Source: an uncultured Holophagaceae bacterium
GTDB lineage: Bacteria; Acidobacteriota; Holophagae; Holophagales; Holophagaceae
Length of the DNA stretch: 35,712 bases
NCBI GenBank assembly: GCA_903927605.1
Contig: CAIYNT010000213.1
Coordinates: 1 to 35,712, forward strand
Reading direction: 5' to 3'
Under the pieces are notes generated by a model that was not told the DNA's origin, did not search any database, and saw only the letters and a list, made by a program, of their open reading frames with translations. The position numbers and the translations under genes are program-made. Shown here one piece after another: positions 15,651-23,274 of the stretch. Positions within the stretch are counted from its first letter, which is position 1. Every line of letters begins with the position of its first letter.

Positions 15651-16427
15651 TCATTGGCAGTGGGAGCCGACGGCCAAGAGTGGCGTCGCCTCCCAGAGGG
15701 CCTGCAGGTGCGGATGGGGTGGCTTGGACAGCAGCTGTCCAACGGGCCCCCGGCAGAGGCTTTGGCCGCCTTGCAGCAGGAGCATCTGATCGCAGAGGCC
15801 CCGCACCGAAGGCAGATCATGGCTCACCAGAAGCAGGGCTGTGCCCTCTGCTTTCAGGGACAGCAACAGGGCCAGGAGGTGACCTCCCAGGGTGGGGTCC
15901 AGGGCCGAGAAGGGCTCATCCAGGACCAGCAGGGCCGGCCCTAGCATGAGGGCCCGCCCCAGGCACAACCGCTGGGCCAATCCGCCGGACCAGGCCTGGG
16001 GCCGCTGATCCAGAGCGACCTCCGGGAACTTCACCCGCTCCGCCATGCGCGCCGCGGCCCTCCGGCGCGAGGGTACGTCTCCACGCTGCCAGACCTCCAG
16101 GGGCTCCTGCAGGATCTCCCAGCCAGTGCGGTGGGGCGGCAGGCTGGCCAGAGCGTCTTGGAAGACCGCCTGCATGCGGGGGCGGCGGGTCCGTCGCTGC
16201 CGCTCGGACAATGGAGACCAGGGTTCTCCCTCCAACGTGATGCGGCCCTCAGTCGGTTCCAGCAGGCCCAGCACCAGGCTCAGCAAAGTGGTTTTGCCGG
16301 CGCCACTTGCTCCGATCACACCCAAGGCCTCGCCTGGGGCGATAGAAAAGGACACATTCCTCAGACTCCAATGCTTGTCTCGCAGAAGACCGAGGCCTTC
16401 GGCGCAAAGGAGGGGTGCAGTTATCAG
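15651..16427 (-). CDS. ABC transporter ATPase (OppF/DppF-like)
   Basis: An ABC ATPase. Walker A is GASGAGKTT, the Q-loop region 'VFQDALASLPPHRT' resembles DppF/OppF proteins, Walker B is LLVLDEPFSALDP and the H-loop is LLLVSHD. The signature is WSGGLAQR instead of LSGGQ.QR. The first ATG/GTG/TTG in frame is GTG at 16355, which gives 234 residues but removes the region preceding Walker A. The frame continues upstream with plausible ABC N-terminal sequence (APLLCAEGLGLLRDKHWSLR), including an aromatic A-loop, back to a CTG at 16425-16427 that overlaps the serS TGA. That start gives 258 residues; I chose it, with start confidence low. No permease gene is nearby, so the substrate is unknown. Confidence 0.8.
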   Translation of the reverse strand: MITAPLLCAEGLGLLRDKHWSLRNVSFSIAPGEALGVIGASGAGKTTLLSLVLGLLEPTEGRITLEGEPWSPLSERQRRTRRPRMQAVFQDALASLPPHRTGWEILQEPLEVWQRGDVPSRRRAAARMAERVKFPEVALDQRPQAWSGGLAQRLCLGRALMLGPALLVLDEPFSALDPTLGGHLLALLLSLKAEGTALLLVSHDLPSVRGLCDQMLLLQGGQSLCRGPVGQLLSKPPHPHLQALWEATPLLAVGSHCQ

Positions 16428-18013
16428 CGGATCACCTCGGCGCCCAGGTAGGGCCGAAGGACGTCGGGCACGCGGATGCTGCCATCCGGCTGCTGGTAGT
16501 TTTCGAGGACCGCCACCCAGGTCCGTCCCACGGCAAGGCCGCTGCCGTTCAGGGTGTGGGCGAAGGTCGGCTTACCCTCCTTGCCCTTCGTGCGGATGTT
16601 GGCGCGGCGGGTCTGGAAGTCGCCGAACCAGCTGCAGGAGCTGATCTCACGGTAAGTGTTCTGCGAGGGCAGCCACACCTCCAGGTCATAGGTCTTCTGG
16701 CTGCTGAAGCCCATGTCACCCGTGCAGAGCAGCACCCGGCGGTAGGGCAGCTCCAGCGCCTCCAGGATCGCTTCCGCGTCCGAGGTCAGCCGCTCCAGCT
16801 CGGCCTCGGCCTGATCGGCAGCGGCGAAGGTCACCAACTCGACCTTGTGGAACTGGTGCTGGCGGATGATGCCCTTGGTGTCCCGGCCGTAGCTGCCGGC
16901 CTCGCTGCGGAAGCAGGGCGTGAAGGCGCAGTGGCGCAAGGGCAGGGTTTTCGCCGCCAGGATCTCATCACGGTAGAGATTCGTGACGGGCACCTCCGCG
17001 GTGGGGATGAGGTACAAAGATGGGTCGACTGAAAATTCTTGCTCCGCCTCCTTCATCAACTCGCAGAAAAAGAAATCAATCACGGAGTCATCAATAATTG
17101 ATCGATCCTGGATTTCCTCCATTTTTGGTGGAACCGCGACAAATACTCGAAGGGACTCATTAATGGTTCGACGCAGCGACTCGTCATCCAATGGACCATT
17201 TTTAGGCAAATAGAAAACCGACCCTCCCACCTTCAGTCGTAGTAAATCTCCCCCGCTATACCTAAACTCAAGGGGCAGATAAATGTGAAATTGTTCGGGG
17301 CGAAAGGCTGAAGGCTTCCGAAGAAAGCTGAGTTCAAGGGCTCGAACCCGCTCACGTGGTGCCCGGAATAAATCCTCTTGGAACTTGGGGAGTTGGCCGG
17401 TGCCGTACATACTTTCCGCGTTCACCAGGTAGGGTGGGATTACTTCGGTGTACCCAGCAGCCGTCTGACGATCGAGCATGAAAGTGATGAGGGCCCGTTC
17501 GAGTTTGGCGCCCTGCCCCTTCAGCACCGCGAACCGTGCGCCACTGAGCTTCGCTGCACGGTCGAGGTCGAGAATGCCGAGGGCGGTACCCAACTCCACA
17601 TGATCCTTGGGTGCCTGGATCACCGGAATCTGGCCCCAGCGCTTGATCTCAACGTTGGCGTGCTCGTCGCGGCCCGAGGGCACGCTGGCATGGGGCGGAT
17701 TGGGGATGCCCGCGAGGAAGTCCCTGAAGGCCACCTCGATCTCGCGTTCTGCGGCTTCCAGTGCCTTCAGCTTGTCGCCCACCTCTCGCTGCTGGGCGAT
17801 GAGGACATCCGCGTTCTCCTTGGCCCGCTTGAGGCGGCCCACCTCATCGCTCACGCGGTTGCGCTCGGCCTTCAGGGCCTCGGCCTCCTGCAGGACGGCG
17901 CGGCGGCGCAGGTCCAGCTCCTGGTAGCGGCCCCGGTCCAGCGTGTACCCGCGCTCAGCCAGGCGCGCCGCCACGGCATCGAGGTCGTTGCGGAGGAGGT
18001 TGGCATCAAGCAT
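16424..18013 (-). CDS. serS: Seryl-tRNA synthetase with in-frame insertion
   Basis: Charges tRNASer. The N-terminal coiled-coil arm (residues about 28-100) and class II core are intact. Motif 1 region is GYTEVIPPYLVNAESMYGTG, motif 2 CFRSEAGSYGRDTKGIIRQH, and motif 3 near the C-terminus is 'LNGSGLAVGRTWVAVLENYQ'. The protein is 529 residues, about 100 longer than usual. The excess is a block of about 115 residues (218-332) between LPKFQEDLFR and LYLIPTAEVPVTN, encoded by AT-rich DNA (17018-17362). The block shows no intein ends and is in frame, so the enzyme is presumably functional. ATG at 18013 gives the family start MLDANLLRND; longer upstream frames look spurious. Confidence 0.95.
   Translation of the reverse strand: MLDANLLRNDLDAVAARLAERGYTLDRGRYQELDLRRRAVLQEAEALKAERNRVSDEVGRLKRAKENADVLIAQQREVGDKLKALEAAEREIEVAFRDFLAGIPNPPHASVPSGRDEHANVEIKRWGQIPVIQAPKDHVELGTALGILDLDRAAKLSGARFAVLKGQGAKLERALITFMLDRQTAAGYTEVIPPYLVNAESMYGTGQLPKFQEDLFRAPRERVRALELSFLRKPSAFRPEQFHIYLPLEFRYSGGDLLRLKVGGSVFYLPKNGPLDDESLRRTINESLRVFVAVPPKMEEIQDRSIIDDSVIDFFFCELMKEAEQEFSVDPSLYLIPTAEVPVTNLYRDEILAAKTLPLRHCAFTPCFRSEAGSYGRDTKGIIRQHQFHKVELVTFAAADQAEAELERLTSDAEAILEALELPYRRVLLCTGDMGFSSQKTYDLEVWLPSQNTYREISSCSWFGDFQTRRANIRTKGKEGKPTFAHTLNGSGLAVGRTWVAVLENYQQPDGSIRVPDVLRPYLGAEVIR
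17018..17362 (-). other. AT-rich in-frame insertion within serS
   Basis: By hand count 141 of 300 bases at 17041-17340 are G or C (about 47%), against about 65% in flanking serS sequence. It encodes residues 218-332, containing FHIYLPLEFRYSGG, GGSVFYLPKNGPL and a helical acidic stretch SVIDFFFCELMKEAEQEF. Composition suggests a foreign origin. I do not recognise the domain. Confidence 0.75.
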
Positions 18014-18150
18014 GGGGTGTCCCGGAAAGGGGTAGTTTACCTTGCTCCAACTGCGCACACGGCGCGTTTGGAGTAGAACTGCATTCTGTTTTCTTCCACC
18101 GGGGCGCATGCCCTGGCGCCTTGCGCGTGGCATGGGAGGGCCAGTACCAA

Positions 18151-19158
18151 TCAAGCCTGAGGCCAAGCCCCATCCCGCATCGGCTCTCCGGCCCAAGCGA
18201 TCCGGAAGGCTTCTCGCGCCTCCGCGATTCCGCCTCCCGCGCCCAGCACCAGGCCCAGCTTCGCCAGGGCCGACCAGCGGGTGTGCAGGCCGCCAGAGAT
18301 GCCGTCCATCTCCTCAGCTTTCCGTCCAAGTTCGTAGGCCGATAGATCGACGCCCCCGTAGGCGCACTGGGAGGTCACCACCAAGGGCAGGCGGCGTTGC
18401 TGGCAGTCTTCCAGGAATGCCATCAGATCGGCCCGGTCCATGGGCAGGTTGCCGGCACCGAAGGCCTGGATGAGCACGGCCTTTGCACCCGCCGGCGCGG
18501 GGAACCAAGCCATGCCTGGATGGGGCGTGACCGTATGGATGTTCAAGTCGAGCTTGAGGCCGAGCCCGACGGGCACTTGGCGGAGAAATTCGCCGGCCTC
18601 TGGGTGGAGCCGAATCTCAGCACCGATCTCAGCCAGAGGGGCCAGGTTGGGGCTCTGGAAGGCCTCGAACTGGCTGACGCTCAACTTGTCGGCGGCGACA
18701 CCGCGGAGCCAGTGGGTACCAAAGCAGATGCCGACCTCGGGGATGGCGCGACAGGCCAGATCCACGGCGTTGACGAGATTGCTTCTCGCGTCACTGCGCA
18801 CGAAGGCCAAGGGTCTCTGGCTGCCCGTAAGCACCACTGGCTTGCCGAGACCCGACAGCAGGAAACCGAGACAGGACGCTGTGAAGGCCATCGTATCCGT
18901 GCCATGGATGATGACGAAGCCATCGAAGTCTTTGGCCGCCTCTCGCACCCGCTGCGCCAGCGCGATGATGTGCATGGGTTCCAGGCAGGCGGAATCCTGG
19001 TTGAAGGGCACCTCCACGGCCAGTTCCGCGAGCTGACTCAATTCCGGAACCTGCACCAGCAGATGATCCAGGAAGGGCCCCGGCGCCAGGGATGCGGGTT
19101 CTCCGCTGGGCGCCATGCCCAGGGTGCCACCGGTATGGAGGAGAAGGATTTTGCGCAT
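18151..19158 (-). CDS. L-asparaginase, type I-like
   Basis: Hydrolyses L-asparagine to aspartate and ammonia. The 335-residue protein begins MRKILLLHTGGTLGM without a signal peptide, indicating the cytosolic form. Catalytic threonines are Thr12 in TGGTLGM and Thr87 in HGTDTMAFTA (residues 85-94), followed by Asp88. 'VVLTGSQRPLAFVRSDARSN' is the expected next motif. TAAACT lies exactly 6 nt before the ATG and no Shine-Dalgarno sequence is visible, so the message may be leaderless. It precedes serS on the same strand with a 137-bp gap, and is divergent from the YoaK-like gene. Confidence 0.92.
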   Translation of the reverse strand: MRKILLLHTGGTLGMAPSGEPASLAPGPFLDHLLVQVPELSQLAELAVEVPFNQDSACLEPMHIIALAQRVREAAKDFDGFVIIHGTDTMAFTASCLGFLLSGLGKPVVLTGSQRPLAFVRSDARSNLVNAVDLACRAIPEVGICFGTHWLRGVAADKLSVSQFEAFQSPNLAPLAEIGAEIRLHPEAGEFLRQVPVGLGLKLDLNIHTVTPHPGMAWFPAPAGAKAVLIQAFGAGNLPMDRADLMAFLEDCQQRRLPLVVTSQCAYGGVDLSAYELGRKAEEMDGISGGLHTRWSALAKLGLVLGAGGGIAEAREAFRIAWAGEPMRDGAWPQA

Positions 19159-19223
19159 GGAAGGAGTTTACCGGGCTCCAGACGCGCCGGTAGCGCACCT
19201 GGAGCCAGTAGACTGAAGCATTC

Positions 19224-20150
19224 ATGCGTCGCATTCCCCGTGCTGTCCAGCTGATCGTGGCCCGCTACCTCCGGCGGCTGCTCAGGAACCGTCTGGACGG
19301 GCAGCAGCTCCAAGCCGCGGTGGAGTCGGCCCTGGCCACCCTGCCGATCCAGGAGAAGCTGCTGGTACGGGAAGGCGCCCTCCGGTCGGAGAACCTGAAC
19401 CGCCAGCTGGCCTGGGCCATGGCCTTTGTCGCGGGAGCGGTGAACGCGGGTGGATTTCTGGCGGTGGGCCACTACACCTCGCACGTGACCGGCGTGGTGT
19501 CCTCCATGGCCGACGAACTGGCCGAAGGGGACCTAACCACAGCCTTCGCAGCCCTGGCCATGATGTTGAGCTTCCTGGGCGGGGCCTTTGTCTGCACCAC
19601 CCTGATCAGCTTCGGACAGCGGCACCGCCTGCGCAGCCGGTATGCGCTGACCCTGGTGGTCGAAGCTGCACTGATGCTGGTGTTCGGCTTCATGGGCAAC
19701 CGGCTGCAGGAGGAGATCCAGTTCGCGCTGCCCCTGACCGTGATGCTGCTCTGCTTCATCATGGGCCTGCACAACGCCGTGACGTCGATCATCTCCGGTG
19801 CGGCCGTGCGCACCACGCACCTCACAGGCACCGTGACGGACATCGGCATCGAGTTGAGCCGGTTGACCTACGTGAATGTCCATCACCGGAAGGGCCGGGA
19901 ACGCATCACCGCCAACCGCCAGAAGCTGACCCTCCTGCTGCTGCTCCTGGTGTCCTTCCTCGGCGGCGGCGTGGTGGGGGCCCTTGGATTCAAGCACATC
20001 GGCTTCAAGCTGACGGTGCCACTCGCAGGCTTCCTGTGCTTCCTGGCGGCCCGTCCTCTGCTGCTGGAACTGCGCCTCCTGCTGCATCGTCTCCGCAAGC
20101 AGTGGAGTCCTGAAGACGAGGCTCCACCCACGATCTCCGATAGCCGATAG
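19224..20150 (+). CDS. YoaK/DUF1275 family membrane protein with N-terminal extension
   Basis: A 308-residue membrane protein. Six or so hydrophobic segments start around residue 60, at 'AWAMAFVAGAVNAGGFLAVGHYTSHVTG', which contains the family's 'F.AG..NA.GFL..G...SHVTG' signature. A second conserved stretch is 'MGLHNAVTSIISGAAVRTTHLTGTVTDIGIELS'. Typical family members are about 220-230 residues. Here roughly 60 extra soluble, basic residues precede the first helix and about 20 charged residues follow the last. Function unknown; transport has been proposed for the family. The stop codon is immediately adjacent to the stop of the convergent MerR/B12 gene, with no intergenic base. Confidence 0.85.
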   Translation: MRRIPRAVQLIVARYLRRLLRNRLDGQQLQAAVESALATLPIQEKLLVREGALRSENLNRQLAWAMAFVAGAVNAGGFLAVGHYTSHVTGVVSSMADELAEGDLTTAFAALAMMLSFLGGAFVCTTLISFGQRHRLRSRYALTLVVEAALMLVFGFMGNRLQEEIQFALPLTVMLLCFIMGLHNAVTSIISGAAVRTTHLTGTVTDIGIELSRLTYVNVHHRKGRERITANRQKLTLLLLLLVSFLGGGVVGALGFKHIGFKLTVPLAGFLCFLAARPLLLELRLLLHRLRKQWSPEDEAPPTISDSR

Positions 20151-20152
20151 CT
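20137..20152. repeat. Second site of the GCTATCG heptamer repeat
   Basis: On the minus strand the sequence reads as two GCTATCG units, related to the array at 15622-15649. It supplies the last codons and stop of the YoaK-like gene. It is short, so chance resemblance is possible. Confidence 0.35.
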
Positions 20153-21002
20153 ACCAGATCACATCCAACCCCAGCATCCGTTCCACACCTTCGATCTTCC
20201 GAGTCCGGGCGGCACCCTGGCCTCCGACGATGAGGCGACACCCGGGAGGCAATCGATCGGAGAGATCCATCAACAGCCGCCGAGTCGTCTCCCCGGCGCT
20301 CTGGATGGAAAGGCTCACGCCCACCCGATCCACCTTCAGTGTCCGCGCAGCCTGGGCGATGCTCGCCACAGGAAGGTCCACGCCCAGCAATTCCGTATTG
20401 ATGCCCTGGGCTGCATAGGCCAGGGCCGCCATGAGCAGACCCAACCGGTGGCGCTCACCTGGCAGCGTGCACAACAACACCCGACCTCGCTCTGGCCTTG
20501 TCCGAAACGCCAGGCGCAGTTCCCGCAGCAGATCCTCCAGCACTTCGGTGACCAGATGCTCATGTTGAATGCCGATGCTGCCATCGGCCCAGGCCATGCC
20601 CACCCGGTCCAGAAGCTGGGTGACGATGGACTGGAGAAAGGGCTTCCAACCCAGAAGCTCAAGCGAATCCCTCAGGAGTCGGCGCATCCGTTCCGTGTCC
20701 ATCGCCACCACGGCCTGGAACAAGGCCTCCACACCGGGATTGTCTATGGGGATGAGCAGGCGCTTCAGGGCCGCCTCTCCGGCCCTGGCCACCATGGAGG
20801 GACGGTGGCCCTGGGCGACAGCCTCCGCCATGAGCCGCAACTGGTGCAGATCCGCTTGTCGATAACGCCGATGGCCAGAAGGCAGTCGCACCGGAGTGGG
20901 GAATCCGTATCGGCGCTCCCAGACTCGCACCACATCTGCCGACAGGCCCGTCTCCGAACAGATGTCACCGATGCTCAGCAATTCTGGCTCGACCTTGGCC
21001 AT
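20151..21002 (-). CDS. MerR-family regulator with B12-binding domain (CarH/LitR type)
   Basis: A 283-residue transcriptional regulator. An N-terminal MerR winged helix-turn-helix is seen: LSIGDICSETGLSADVVRVWERRYG then 'SGHRRYRQADL'. A helical cobalamin-capping domain (about residues 85-165) follows, then a B12-binding Rossmann domain. The capping domain has W-x9-EH (Trp138, Glu148, His149), the motif of CarH-type adenosylcobalamin photoreceptors. The Rossmann domain has GERHRLG (Glu183, His185, Gly188), matching the E-x-H-x-x-G lower-ligand motif. Known relatives repress in the dark and release DNA on light-driven loss of the Co-C bond. No carotenoid, photolyase or other typical target gene is visible here. 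A palindrome in its own promoter suggests autoregulation. Confidence 0.88.
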   Translation of the reverse strand: MAKVEPELLSIGDICSETGLSADVVRVWERRYGFPTPVRLPSGHRRYRQADLHQLRLMAEAVAQGHRPSMVARAGEAALKRLLIPIDNPGVEALFQAVVAMDTERMRRLLRDSLELLGWKPFLQSIVTQLLDRVGMAWADGSIGIQHEHLVTEVLEDLLRELRLAFRTRPERGRVLLCTLPGERHRLGLLMAALAYAAQGINTELLGVDLPVASIAQAARTLKVDRVGVSLSIQSAGETTRRLLMDLSDRLPPGCRLIVGGQGAARTRKIEGVERMLGLDVIW

Positions 21003-21020
21003 GGCCCCCTCGTGAGGACC

Positions 21021-21048
21021 ATGATAGAGACAGTTGCAAAATTGTCTA
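21021..21048 (-). promoter_or_regulatory. Promoter and palindromic operator of the CarH-type gene
   Basis: On the minus strand TAGACA (21043-21048) and TATCAT (21021-21026) are 16 nt apart and match the sigma-70 boxes at five of six positions each. A 20-bp imperfect palindrome (21028-21047), with outer arms AGACA and TGTCT, overlaps the -35 box and fills the spacer, an ideal site for a MerR-type repressor. Called by eye. Confidence 0.5.
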
Positions 21049-21065
21049 GGTTTTTATACGGACAT

Positions 21066-21710
21066 TTAATCAGCTATGACTGCAGCCTTCAACTCGTCAA
21101 AACCCTGGTCGCTGGTGCAGCTCACCACCACAGCGCACTGACCGGGTTGGCTGGGGGGAAGTTGGACCTCGCCCACAAAAAGGCCATCGGTCCCGGTCCG
21201 CCCCGACAACAGGCTGGTGGCCTTCTTGATGCTGGACACCAGCTTCACGGCCACTTCGGCGCCCGATACCGGGCTCTGGCTCTGGCACAACCGCGCCTGG
21301 ACCTGCACCCGGAACAGGTTCCCGAAAGCGGGCTTCAGGGGCCGGTCCAGCACCAGCTCGAGACTGTCCACATCGCCTTCCTGCTGGAGGAATTCCAGGA
21401 TGGCCTGGTCCAGGGGGCGGTCATTGAAGGCCTGCTGCTCCGCGGGGTCCGGAGGCGTGAGATCGTACTTTCCGTTCTTGATGTCGCGGATGACAGCTCG
21501 ATGCTGGTCGTCCATGCGCTCCTGGATGGCCGACTCCAACACGGGAGGACTGGCCATCAGGTCCTCGTAGGCTGAACGGTAACTGTCCAGGATTTCACCG
21601 CCCACATAGATAAGCGTTTCGATCTTGGGGTTGGCCTGTCCCTTGTCCTCCGTCTGGACGTGGAAGACCCGGTTCCCGTGTCGTACGTCCGTGTTGTAGC
21701 CGGTGATCAT
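21066..21710 (-). CDS. Conserved protein of unknown function
   Basis: A 214-residue protein without signal peptide or membrane segment. Its N-terminus 'TGYNTDVRHGNRVFHVQTED' continuing to 'NPKIETLIYVGGEILDSYRS' has the look of a conserved domain that I have seen as hypothetical proteins of acidobacteria and deltaproteobacteria, but I cannot name a family. The middle (about 60-120) is acidic and helical. The C-terminal half (about 120-205) is beta-rich ('FRVQVQARLCQSQSPVSGAEVAVKLV', 'TDGLFVGEVQLP') and resembles an immunoglobulin-like or carboxypeptidase-regulatory fold used for polypeptide binding. It lies 54 bp downstream of the response regulator gene and upstream of the CarH-type gene, all on the minus strand. 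Confidence 0.7.
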   Translation of the reverse strand: MITGYNTDVRHGNRVFHVQTEDKGQANPKIETLIYVGGEILDSYRSAYEDLMASPPVLESAIQERMDDQHRAVIRDIKNGKYDLTPPDPAEQQAFNDRPLDQAILEFLQQEGDVDSLELVLDRPLKPAFGNLFRVQVQARLCQSQSPVSGAEVAVKLVSSIKKATSLLSGRTGTDGLFVGEVQLPPSQPGQCAVVVSCTSDQGFDELKAAVIAD

Positions 21711-21764
21711 GGGAGGAGCCTGGAGGACAGCCGTGGGGACAAGGAGCCAGATCGCTTCATGCGC

Positions 21765-23189
21765 CTAGCGTTGCAATCTTCCCGCCAGATCCGGCATGAC
21801 TTCCCAGGCTATCTCGCGAAGCACCTGATCACCCAGGCGCGCCACCAGAGCCTTGACGAGGACATCCACCAGCACAGGATCGGCCAACAAAGCCTGGACC
21901 ATGGCCCGGGCCTGCTCGGAGGTGACCGGGGCCGGTTCGGTGGGGGCCGGGGTGGCATGACCAGGAACGGCAGGCACCTGCCCACCTGCGGCAGACAGTG
22001 AAACGGATTCGCCGACCTCTGGGTGGGGGGGCAGTTCCGGAGCTCCGCTCGCGGGCTCGTGTGCTAAGGGCGCAGGCTCATGGACCATGGGCGCGGGTTC
22101 ATGGGACAACGGCGCAGGCTCATGAACCACGGGTGCAGGTTCATGGATCGCAGCCGCAGGTTCATGAACTACAGGTGCAGATTCATGGGCCACGGACGCG
22201 GGCTCATGGGCCTCATGAACGAGGGTGTGGGCTGCGAGGGCCACAACCCCGACCGCTCCCCCCACGCCCAACAGCGTGGCAGCTTCGGGAAGATGGGTGA
22301 GGGAACCATCCGGTGCAGACCCATGCTCCGGACCTTGGGTGTGAAGTGTGGGGTGGGGCGTCTCAATGAAATCCGTCGGGATCGTTTCCAGTTCTTCCAG
22401 CCCAGAGAGGGTGAGGAGGTGATCCCCCCCCTCAGAGTGGACATGCTCTGGTTTGGGCACAGACAGTGGTTCCGGCAGAAGTCCAGATGGCCGTCCAGTC
22501 CCCGCCAGGGGTTCCATCGACAGGTCCTGAAGGCTGTCGAGATCCAGTTCCTCCAGTTCCAGATGCACGTCATGCAGCACCGGGGCCGAAGGGGCCGGTT
22601 CCGGAATGACTGAAACCGTCTCCTCCGGCCACAGATCTTCCGCCGTGAGCACGATGAGGTCGTCTTCAGGCTCGGGCAGGTCCAGGTCCACATCCACAAG
22701 TCCCGTGGGTATGGCCACGGGTTCGGGGCGAAGTTCTGGCAGAGACTCCTCGGCGTGCTTCAGCAGATCCCTGGTGGAAGTGGCGGGAACGGTGCTGAAC
22801 GGGGACGGGCTCACCACCACGGGCGTCGCCAGAAGCGCCTTCACGCGATCACCCAGTTCACGAAGCTCGATGGGTTTCTTCAGGAAGCCCTGGATGGGGG
22901 CCTTGGCCAACTTCGAGGGATCCACGGGGTCCAGCACCCCTGCCATCAAGGCGATCGGCATCCGGGTGGTCTCCTCCATGTCCCGGAAGCGGCTGAGCAG
23001 AGTCCATCCGTCCATGCCAGGCATGGCCGTATCGATGAGGGCTACATCGAAGCGCTCACCACGCCCAATGCGATCCAGGGCCTCTGCGGCAGAAGCCACG
23101 CAGATGAGCTCCACATCGGTGGGAGCCAGAAGGGACACGGCAATCCGATGGATGCTGGGATTGTCGTCCACGAGGAGGAGACGCGGCAT
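21765..23189 (-). CDS. Response regulator with HEPAP-repeat linker
   Basis: A 474-residue protein with an N-terminal receiver domain (residues 1-118: MPRLLLVDDNPSIHR with acidic Asp8/Asp9, phospho-acceptor Asp53 in LIDTAMPGMDGW, Lys105 in FLKKP). A long acidic/proline-rich region follows. About residues 325-385 hold some eight 7-residue repeats of the form xHEPAPx. The C-terminus, DPVLVDVLVKALVARLGDQ followed by EIAWEVMPDLAGRL, is a short helical module found at the ends of several large response regulators. There is no DNA-binding or enzymatic output domain, so it probably signals by protein interaction. No histidine kinase is adjacent. Confidence 0.85.
   Translation of the reverse strand: MPRLLLVDDNPSIHRIAVSLLAPTDVELICVASAAEALDRIGRGERFDVALIDTAMPGMDGWTLLSRFRDMEETTRMPIALMAGVLDPVDPSKLAKAPIQGFLKKPIELRELGDRVKALLATPVVVSPSPFSTVPATSTRDLLKHAEESLPELRPEPVAIPTGLVDVDLDLPEPEDDLIVLTAEDLWPEETVSVIPEPAPSAPVLHDVHLELEELDLDSLQDLSMEPLAGTGRPSGLLPEPLSVPKPEHVHSEGGDHLLTLSGLEELETIPTDFIETPHPTLHTQGPEHGSAPDGSLTHLPEAATLLGVGGAVGVVALAAHTLVHEAHEPASVAHESAPVVHEPAAAIHEPAPVVHEPAPLSHEPAPMVHEPAPLAHEPASGAPELPPHPEVGESVSLSAAGGQVPAVPGHATPAPTEPAPVTSEQARAMVQALLADPVLVDVLVKALVARLGDQVLREIAWEVMPDLAGRLQR
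22049..22222 (-). repeat. 21-bp tandem repeats encoding HEPAPxx
   Basis: About eight imperfect 21-bp units inside the response regulator gene, each carrying a near-invariant 'gcaggctcatg'-like core (plus strand) that encodes HEPAP. Units differ mainly at the two variable residues. Such arrays commonly change copy number by slippage. Confidence 0.75.
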
Positions 23190-23274
23190 CGGGAACCTCG
23201 GGAAGCCGGAAGGAAGAAAGAGTGGCTGGGCACAACGCTACCAGAAATGTGCACTTCGGACGCAATGGAACAAG

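Noticed and set aside
17018..17362. Intein within serS
   Set aside because: No Cys/Ser at the N-terminal junction, no HN at the C-terminal end, and too short with no splicing blocks.
18014..18150. T-box or other serine-responsive leader before serS
   Set aside because: No T-box sequence or specifier-loop structure is visible in the 137-bp gap; nothing else recognised there.
22049..22222. CRISPR array suggested by regular repeats
   Set aside because: The repeats are 21-bp coding tandem units without spacers, in frame with the response regulator.
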